Below are positions 56,701 to 64,000 of a DNA stretch of 64,000 nucleotides, piece by piece. Position 1 is the first letter of the stretch, and each line of letters opens with the position of its first letter. Source of the stretch: Blastomussa wellsi. Taxonomy: Eukaryota; Cnidaria; Anthozoa; Scleractinia; Plerogyridae. The stretch covers positions 8,469,470-8,533,469 of the forward strand of contig OX393565.1 in assembly GCA_947652115.1 (NCBI GenBank), given 5' to 3'. The position numbers were made by a program, and so were the translations under genes. Below the pieces are notes generated by a model. It did not search any database. It was not told where the DNA came from and was given only the letters and a program-made list of their open reading frames with translations.

Positions 56701-57839
56701 AATGATATCAGGTTTCTAGGCTCAGGCCCTCGCTGTGGACTGGGTGAGCTCATGCTTCCTGAGAATGAGCCTGGAAGCAGCATCATGCCAGGTACAGATC
56801 ACAGCACTGTAGCACTGGTCTTACTATTAGCATTGGGTTTCTGAGCTGACCTCAAGCAAGTACATCACCTTCTGCCTTAATATTAAGACAACACTGGTAA
56901 ATTGCTCTTGAGGTTTAAAAATTACATGGCCATTCTCATCACTGAAGCAATGCATGTACATTAAACCAGGGAAGGCAGTGGCACTAGTCAGGGTTCGTGC
57001 CCTAGCCAGGAACTGCATAGGACACTTAATTCTCAAAGTACATCTGTAATCTTTCCGCCCAGGTACACTGTATATACCCGGTACATGTAAATGGGTACTG
57101 GCAAATTTAAAGGGGGCTAACCCTGTGATGGACTAGCATCTCATCAGTGGGACTATAATGCTCTTAGTTACGTAACGCCATCACATGGAAACTGGGTTAA
57201 CCTTCAACCTTATGATCCACTAGGCTTGGACACACACTTAGACCTTGCGCAAGATTCTGCAGATAAAAGCCAGTAGTCATAAGTTGCTGACATATGACAC
57301 GATACATGTATCTCTTCTGCTAAACTTGGGTAATTTGTATAACATACTTTGTCAAACACTTCACTTGTTCCTTATTTCATACAAACTTGTATGCTCCTCT
57401 CTTTGTCATCTTAGGCAAAGTCAATCCAACTCAGTGTGAAGCCATCACTATGGTCGCAGCTCAAGTTATTGGGAATCAAACAGCTGTGTCTGTTGGTGGC
57501 AGTAACGGCCATTTTGAACTGAATGTGTTCAAGCCAATGATTATCAGGAATGTTCTTCAATCCACACGGCTGATTGGAGATGCTTGTGTGGCATTTACAG
57601 ATAACTGTGTTGTGGGAATTGAAGCTAATGTGGAGAGAATCAACAAGCTACGTGATGACTCGCTCATGTTGGTGACAGCGTTAAACCCTCATATCGGCTA
57701 TGACAATGCAGCAAAGATTGCTAAGAAGGCTCACAAAGAAGGCACAACATTGAAAGAAGCTGCTATTAGCTTGGGATTGTTAACAGAAGAACAGTTTACT
57801 CAGTGGGTCAAGCCAGAGGACATGTTAGGGCCAAAGTAA
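50786..57839 (+). CDS. FH: Fumarate hydratase, mitochondrial
   Basis: Class II fumarase: reversible hydration of fumarate to malate in the TCA cycle, as a homotetramer in the mitochondrial matrix (some eukaryotic enzyme is cytosolic). Exons: 50786-50893, 53346-53468, 54504-54614, 54723-54899, 55250-55405, 56105-56313, 56604-56791, 57415-57839. They sum to 1,497 nt, 498 residues plus stop, close to the roughly 510 of human FH, with all phases consistent. The first exon encodes an Arg/Lys/aromatic-rich leader, [20 protein letters not shown], ending TSARTM, a fair mitochondrial presequence. Conserved segments are [62 protein letters not shown] and the family signature [15 protein letters not shown], which is split by the last intron. 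The C-terminal domain ends [21 protein letters not shown]. No residue loss is seen. Confidence 0.97.
50894..53345. other. FH intron 1
   Basis: A 2.45-kb intron without recognisable exons. It contains a pyrimidine-rich stretch (about 51645-51666), a direct pair of AAAGGCCxTTTCCAGTC words at about 51967 and 52073, and a segment at about 52665-52790 resembling the foldback at 63501-63637 (AACCAAGCAC, GGGCCAATAT, CCCCAGTA). Confidence 0.6.
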
Positions 57840-58291
57840 ACAACAACTTCAACATAACATACAACACATAGAGGCTTCTGACTGAATTTAGACAGAATTT
57901 GCATAAGTTATGCATTATATTTGTTGCTAATTGTTGGGCAGATTTGGTGTTTTACTGTATGAAAGTCCATGACCAATGAGCATATGGCTGCTCTTCAAGG
58001 GGGGTGGAGGTAATAGGTATGTGGTCGATTGAACACCAGCTATATTCATGTCAGAATGGGCTTTAATACAATAATGTGCTGTACACTGTACTTGTACTTG
58101 TTAAATCGATAATCAGAATAAAACAAGTTACTGTTCCTCCTCTAAAAGGAATAGAAGAACCATCCAGTTTAAACTGAATAATATCATGTCAAATGATTTC
58201 AGTCCATTAATTTTCCAAACGACTCCTCGAATGCTGGCTCCAGATTGAGCAGAAAAAATCCTATGTGTTATCCTGCCCAATCGGGATACAG

Positions 58292-58386
58292 TAGCCTTAC
58301 ACGCAGACATCCTTTGGGCTTCGTCACGTGCTCCTTCCCCACAGAACGCGTGACAAAGCCCAAAGGACATCTTCGTGGGAGGCTAG
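58292..58386. mobile_element. Short foldback MITE
   Basis: TAGCCTTACACGCAGACATC on the left pairs with the right arm, through CCTTTGGGCTTCGTCACG and CGTGACAAAGCCCAAAGG. Confidence 0.8.
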
Positions 58387-58582
58387 GGATACAATCGATT
58401 ATTAATTTTACAAAGTACAGTTGTGCCTTAGAAAACACTAATCAACTTCACAAAGTACAGAATGATATAATCAAGTGAACCAATCAAAACTGTAAGCTGA
58501 CACAAAGCGCAGGAAAACATGCCCATGCGAGTCACTTTTGGTTTGGTTTTACTCCTAATAGGTTGAAAAGGAGACAAGATTT

Positions 58583-58811
58583 TTACAGTGCGATGCACCT
58601 TAATGTGGCCACCCAACAAACTTTTTTGACTAGTTATAATTAGCCAATCAGACAGTGCAAATTTGTTTGAGCTGTCCCGCCTCCTTGCAATGTTCAAAGC
58701 TGTTGTCACAAAACCTGTTGCGCTTTTAACAAACAAATATGTGCTCTCTGATTGGTTAACTTGTCAAAAAAGTTTGTTGGGTGGCCAGACTAAGGTGTGT
58801 TGCGCTGTAAA
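58583..58811. mobile_element. Foldback MITE with ACAGTGCGATGCACC arm
   Basis: GGCCACCCAACAAACTTTTT occurs on the left and its exact complement on the right; the outer ends TTTACAGTGCG and CGCTGTAAA also pair. Confidence 0.85.
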
Positions 58812-59327
58812 CCAATCACTTAGCAAAGTAATGCAAAACCAAAGCACATGCATCCTAAAACCGCTCGACTAACACATGAATGCTACACACTTGACTGTTT
58901 TACATAGTAAGAGGTTAATTTATTACATGTATCTTCGATTTTTTCATTAAGAACTACGGTGTACATGTATGTCTGGTTTCATGCATTGTTCACTCAACAT
59001 ACATGTAACAGAAAACATTATGCACAATTTACTATACACATGTACACCATCTATATACAACTGTATCTGACTTGCAGTTGACAAATTTAAAAAAGAAACA
59101 TTCCAATGTAATTACTGTACTTTTGAATAACGGGTCAAATTTGAAGTTCAAAAACCAATTATTTCAATTTTCGCTGCCACCAATGTAATAAAAACAGAGA
59201 GCAAGCAAACCACTCGAACTGAACTATTGTTTCCTGAGATGTCTGAAACCGTTGATACAGCACAGTGAGTTAATTTAAAGGTTCAGTAAATGTAAACTCT
59301 GCTGCTCATCCTCTTCCTAATACAGTG

Positions 59328-62089
59328 TCAGCTGTTTACTACTTCAACTCTTTTGTTGTCATCATCATCACTTCTGTAATCAGCAGGAAGCACATTATAG
59401 AGTACTCTGATACTCAAGGTACAGTTTGAACAACACACGACGTTGTGTCCATTCTCCAGATCACACTCAGTGATTACGTACTCTCCACTACAGCGACAAA
59501 CACTTGAGTAGCTTCCCAAATCTAGAAGAATAGTGAAGCGTTTTTGGTCTACAGAACATGTACACAACAAATAAATACAAACCTTCCATAACACTATTTA
59601 ACAAATGAATGAACATGCCAAGCAACTTAAAGCAGTTGAGAAAAGCCTTAAAATTTCAGGCTTGAACGGCCCTTGTTCAAGCTTGAATTTCTTCAGCTTC
59701 CATTTCTCAACTGCTTAAGATGAGTTCATAACTGCGATGATCTTTCATTATTTTGTTGAATCTTTCCCTACAGTACAAATAACAGTACGTGAAATTTCAC
59801 ATAAATTATATTCACTTTCACATTGCCAAAAAACAACTTTAAATCAAGAGATTTTACAATGATGTACTGCACCCTTACACCAAACCAGGGCTGCAAATAT
59901 CATTCTCAAACTCATTAATAATTCATCACATTAAAACAGGAAATCATAACCGTGACCGTGGTTTGGGAATGTGATCTTAATAGACCAATTCCAATATATT
60001 AAAATTATAACATGGCGCTGAGGCTTCGGGGAATAAAACAAAAGAAATTATTTATTCATTGCTAAGCCTCAATGCAAAATCTTTTGTTTTATTCCCCTAA
60101 GCCTCGGCGACATGTTAGAATATTAACATATCAGAATTGGTCTATCTGCATAGATTTTTACGATTTTATTTCTTTGTTTTCTCCGTAGTTTGAGTTTCGA
60201 TTGAGAAGATATATCAAACATGAGAGACAGCGTTTCATCACATTTCCAAACACCTTGAAGATCGTCTAAAATACTCCACTGCACGTATTTTCAACTCTCT
60301 TCTCGGTGTTTGGAAATGTGATGAAACACTGTCTCGTGTTTGATATATTACATCAGACATCAGGCAATGGTCGACCAACACTTGCCAATATCCGATAAAA
60401 TCCCAACTGTGGTCGGGTACAATGTCGGGAATTTTCATTTTGCCTTCCGGTGCAAACAACATTTTGAGCTGGCAATGCATTACCGAGTAGTACTGTAATA
60501 CATAAATGGCATCTGATATCAATACTGTTTTCTCCTATCAAAATGTTGACTTAGCAGGACACATGTCCTTTCACAGGAAAACAATTATTTTGCAGCCTTT
60601 TTAGCTGCAAACAACAAAGTTTTTTTCTCTTATTGTTAGTAAATTATAAACATTCTTCATCCTGAGATGTCAGATGTCTTCTCATCCCTGGATTTGGGTT
60701 TAATAAACAGCTCAAAATTCAGGAGATCTACTGTACACATGCATATTAACTAATTTATTAATCTATTCATTCACTCAATCAGCAAAGTCATTGACTCATT
60801 CATCATGTGTCCACCCATTCAATATTTATGTATTTTGTGGTGTATAAAAAGGACATTTTAAGGTTGGACAATTTTCTGGTACTGTAGGTTCTGTTTGACT
60901 TTACAAATCAAAGTTACATATTTCCCAAGGATAATGCATATGTATACTGTAGATTTTAGCAAAAATCTTTTAAGTGTACAAATTGTACCTTCATGATATT
61001 CCATGTCGTCCAAATCCACTTCAGCACTTACTGGCCATTCTTGTGACAGGCCTTGTTCTAAATTATAATGAATGGAAAATGTAAAAAGTGGGGGTGGTGC
61101 TGATTTTGATGTTTTCACGTCATCAATGACCTTCAAGGTACTTAGGCATTTTATATCATGTATCTGATTAGGACATCACTGAGACTGTTTAAAGCTATTG
61201 TTAATAACATTTATTTGAAGCAAATTGTAATAAAATAAAATGTTGGAAGGAAATAAATTTACTACTGACAGTGGTTACAGTGATTGTTTTTGTTTCTTAC
61301 TGTAGCTTGCATTTAGCTTGCACGGTACTCTTTATCACATTTACGAAGTTCTAAGATCCAAGTCCTTTCAAGGCTTGTTGTCTGTTGAAGGTACGTCTCC
61401 TTTCAGTTGCTTTAGGCATGCAGTTTGAGTGGCTGAGATATTATCGCATTCTCAGAATTAAAAGTGAAACAAAACTGAGCTGTTTTGTTGCATTTATAGA
61501 ATCCAATAAATTTTACCCACCCCCACCCCCCCCCCCTACATTTTTCAGGAAAAAAAAGCACAGGTGCCCGTACGCCTATGCTGGTTATTACATAACATGT
61601 TAGTTAAAATAAATTATGGAGTACAGTGTGTATAGCAACTTTTTGCACGTTCCCGGAATTACAATGGCATATTTTGCCTTATATCTCATTTTGCAACATG
61701 TAAAAGAGATGGATCAACATGGCCCTCAATTCTGTGGTCGCTAGGAATTTGTTTCACCTTTCAGCTGTTTGTCACAATTAGTGCGTGTTTCTTGGTTGTT
61801 AAGTAGTTTCCACGCCTTATCAATGGCCAAGAACCTTTCATAGGCCTTGTCGCGATCTTCTTGGGTTAATGACTCATCCAGCTTATCAGGATGTAGCTGA
61901 AATGAGAAGAACATTTTGGTTGCTCGCAAGGGGAAATCTTACATCTGACTAAAATTTTTTCTCTTGCGGAGACATTCAAACCTTTAGAACAAGTCCTTGG
62001 TAAGTTCTCTTAATTTCTTCGTGGCTGGAGTTTGCTGAAACGCCAAGCACGTTGTAAGGATTGCTAAATTCTGCCGTGTTCGTGGAATT
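59328..62089 (-). CDS. DNAJC24: DNAJC24/DPH4-like J-domain and CSL zinc-finger protein
   Basis: Family role: J-protein of diphthamide biosynthesis on elongation factor 2, with a zinc/iron-binding CSL domain that supports the radical step. Exons in transcript order: 61982-62089 (open part), 61758-61896, 60989-61057, 59328-59521, giving 169 residues without a start. The J domain reads NPYNVLGVSANSSHEEIKRT, then LVLKLHPDKLDES with the HPD motif, and ends FLAIDKAWKLLNNQETR. The CSL domain has DLDDMEYHE, then CRCSGEY and CCSNC, supplying the two C-x-C and C-x-x-C cysteine pairs. The C-terminal tail is acidic (DYRSDDDDNKR). No ATG occurs in the open first exon: the only well-placed one, ATGGCG at 62110-62112, is cut off by an in-frame TAA at 62090-62092. 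A short upstream exon or a base error could explain this. Confidence 0.85.
59981..60350. mobile_element. Two foldback elements in DNAJC24 intron
   Basis: 59981-60144: TAGACCAATTC arms continuing through AGGCTTxGGGGAATAAAACA and its complement. 60209-60350: ATATATCAAACATGAGAGAC and its complement, with GTTTCATCACATTTCCAAAC shared by both arms. The second resembles the outer arms at 2493-2811. Confidence 0.85.
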
Positions 62090-62274
62090 TTAGTTCAAGA
62101 GGGCATACGCCATATTGGTAACCGTGTTCAACGAAGGGAATGAACCCTAATTGTTTTTCTAATCGAGTTCTTGATTGGTCAACGTTGCTCGGGCTTCGAA
62201 ATATGACCAATTAGAATCCTTCTTATAAGTCCCACAAGATATGGCGTGGTTACCAAATACCAAGAAAAAATCAA

Positions 62275-62285
62275 AGATGGCGGCC
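62275..62285 (+). promoter_or_regulatory. YY1-like site overlapping a start codon
   Basis: AGATGGCGGCC matches the core of the YY1 consensus (AAnATGGCGGC), and its ATG is the proposed start codon of the downstream gene. Such placement is known for TATA-less promoters of metazoan housekeeping and mitochondrial genes. Binding here is inference. Confidence 0.4.
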
Positions 62286-64000
62286 TTATGGCGTGTAAGG
62301 TTGTGCAGATTCTTCAAGCAAGTGAGGTCTGCTCAGCCGTTATTAGCTACAAATACCAGTCTTGCTTTCAAGAATGAGGTATTATATTTGTCTCTATTTA
62401 ATATCGCTTCACAGTTTTGCAAAATTTAATGCTCTAACTTTTAGCAATTCCCTCCACCAAAGCCATAATGCAGGGGGGTATCTAATCGATAGAAATCGAT
62501 CTTCGAAAATGTAATCGATTAATCGATAATACTCGATAGAATCGATTGAAATCGACAATCACAATTTTTTTGCCACATCGATGGAAATCCAAAATCAAAA
62601 AACAAAAAAAAAACACGATCTGATCTTATCATAACACTGCATAACACTGACCTTCAGCTTACCTTCGAATCCACTTTGTTGATAAAAATGATGTTACTTT
62701 TTCCTCCAATGGTAGCGACTTTTCTTCATTTTTTTCACCAGGATCACCGCTGTGTATTAGTTTGAGGGAGTTGTGACTCATTCTTGTGTAAAAGTGAGAA
62801 CTTTATGAAAGAGAATCTTTGTCCATTTTCTTTTCGATCATTGTCAAACAAATCAATAAAATCGATAGCTAATTACAGAAATCGATCAAAATCGATAGTC
62901 ACAAGGACGCGAGTGATCGATTTCTATTGATTTCCGGTATTAATCGATTGATTAGTATTGATTACGATCGATTAGGTTCGATTTCTATCGAGTATCGAAA
63001 ATATCGATTAGATACACTCTGCATAATGGAGCAATATGCCGGATGCTGTTGATGAACAGTGAAGTTTTTTGGGGTAGAGGTGAAAAATTTTGGATTTCAA
63101 AAGGGAGTAGAGATACACCAATTCTTTAGGGGAAATTGGTGAAAAGTTATGGAATTCTAACTGACTGACCCACCAACTGACCACCTAATTGGTTGGTTGG
63201 TTGGTTGGTTCATTGATTGATTATTGATTGATTGATTGATTGACTGACTGTCTGACTGACTGATGGACGGACGGATGGACAGACAGAGAGACTGGCTGTT
63301 TGACTGACAAGCTGAATGATTGATTGATCCATGGATTATTTCTCATCAGGCATTGGAATTAGCTTCACCTGTTGGACTTTTGCATCAACGCAGGTACAAA
63401 TATGAAATCATACATTTAGTCACGCATCAAATTAATTACATTAATTTTTTCCTCATGTAAATCCTGGGTTGATCAAATCCACAGAGAAATATTAATTTAG
63501 TACTAACCAAGCACTAGGGCGGTACTGGGGAATATTGGCCCAGGGTTGTGGCAGTATGGACCAAACGCAGCCAGGTCCATACAAAAACAACCGAGGGCCA
63601 ATATTCCCCAGTACGGCTCGAGCAAGCTAGGTTAGTAAGTAGCTTATTATATGGCACTCAGTTTATGCATACTGACTACTACTATTTACTACTGTTGTGG
63701 CTTGACAGGATACTGTTAATACTTACATCTAGCACACAATTAATGGTGGGGTTAGTACTGAACACACTTGAAAATGAAATAGTAAGAAACAGAAAAGTTT
63801 CACAGGAGAATCAGATTCATCTTTTATGGAGTTCCCTTTTCATTTATAGGAGAAAAGGAGATTTCTGCCTACAGAAAACTAAAGGTGAGAATTTTATAGG
63901 TGTACAATATTACTGGTATATTTTTTTGTGTGGGCATTGACCAACCCGAGACCCAGCATTTTTCTTCACAAGTTTGCTCCATCAGCTTGCTATTGTTGGA
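62277..64000 (+). CDS. Unidentified gene, 5' part only, probable mitochondrial leader
   Basis: Exon 1 (62277-62378) encodes MAALWRVRLCRFFKQVRSAQ followed by PLLATNTSLAFKNE. It is rich in Arg and hydrophobic residues without acidic ones, like a mitochondrial presequence. An in-frame ATG also exists at 62241. A GT donor follows in phase 0. A second exon is plausible at 63350-63393 (ALELASPVGLLHQR) after TTTCTCATCAG and before GTACAA. A third at 63850-63884 is possible but weak. The rest lies beyond the window and I cannot name the product. It is head-to-head with DNAJC24, 165 bp from that gene's ATG, so a shared promoter is likely. Confidence 0.45.
62471..63021. mobile_element. 551-bp ATCGAT-rich hAT-like MITE
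   Basis: Ends CAGGGGGGTATCTAATCGAT and its near complement are inverted, flanked by an exact CATAATG duplication. Both subterminal regions are crowded with ATCGAT/AATCGA words in both orientations, with a plain core between (about 62570-62850). Confidence 0.88.
63193..63330. repeat. Tetranucleotide simple repeat
   Basis: Successive blocks of TTGG, TTGA, CTGA and GGAC/GGAT units. Confidence 0.9.
63501..63637. mobile_element. Foldback MITE, TACTAACCAAGC termini
   Basis: TACTAACCAAGC and GCTAGGTTAGTA pair imperfectly, and GTACTGGGGAATATTGGCCC pairs with GGGCCAATATTCCCCAGTAC. A decayed relative lies in FH intron 1. Confidence 0.8.

Larger units (their letters stand above)
57840..59327. other. 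Convergent intergenic region (FH / DNAJC24 3' ends)
   Basis: AATAAA on the plus strand at 58117-58122 is a probable FH polyadenylation signal. AATAAA on the minus strand at 58919-58924 is a candidate for DNAJC24. Two foldback elements lie between: about 58292-58386 (TAGCCTTACACGCAGAC arm) and 58583-58811 (GGCCACCCAACAAACTTTTT arms). Confidence 0.65.

Overview
This is a eukaryotic, metazoan-type genomic window. The genes are split by GT-AG introns, protein-coding DNA is sparse, the base composition is AT-rich, and introns are packed with short non-autonomous DNA transposons. Gene architecture (a fibronectin-III receptor tyrosine kinase with a split kinase domain, and a full-length soluble adenylyl cyclase) together with the repeat style suggests an anthozoan cnidarian, probably a stony coral. 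That organism call is inference; no species marker is present.

Layout. (1) 1-2887: upstream DNA with a tRNA-like element, a MITE, a hammerhead-like motif and a nested foldback. (2) 2888-15913, + strand: a receptor tyrosine kinase whose 5' end is missing from what I can recognise. Sixteen phase-consistent exons encode about 806 residues: FN3 modules, one membrane helix, a cytoplasmic split tyrosine kinase and a C-terminal tail. (3) 16742-49941, - strand: soluble adenylyl cyclase (ADCY10-like). I could place 29 exons totalling 5,541 nt (1,846 aa plus stop), all in phase. (4) 50786-57839, + strand: mitochondrial fumarate hydratase in 8 exons, 498 aa, divergent from ADCY10 across 844 bp. (5) 59328-62089, - strand: a DNAJC24/DPH4-like J-domain plus CSL zinc-finger protein of diphthamide synthesis, with no usable in-frame ATG. 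(6) From 62277, + strand: the 5' part of an unidentified gene, head-to-head with DNAJC24.

The genes do not form an operon. They are independent nuclear genes in alternating orientation: RTK and ADCY10 converge, ADCY10 and FH diverge, FH and DNAJC24 converge, and DNAJC24 and the last gene diverge. Two loose themes can be named. ADCY10 is a bicarbonate/ATP-responsive cAMP source, and FH is a TCA-cycle enzyme, so the divergent pair is metabolically adjacent, but coregulation is not shown.

The most striking non-genic content is the transposon load. About 30 inverted-repeat elements are visible by eye, many with exact target-site duplications, plus three or four tRNA-derived SINE-like elements, a LINE C-terminal coding remnant, two hammerhead-like motifs of the Penelope type, a 22-bp minisatellite and a 390-bp trinucleotide tract. 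A 200-N assembly gap (33801-34000) lies inside one transposon, not in an exon.
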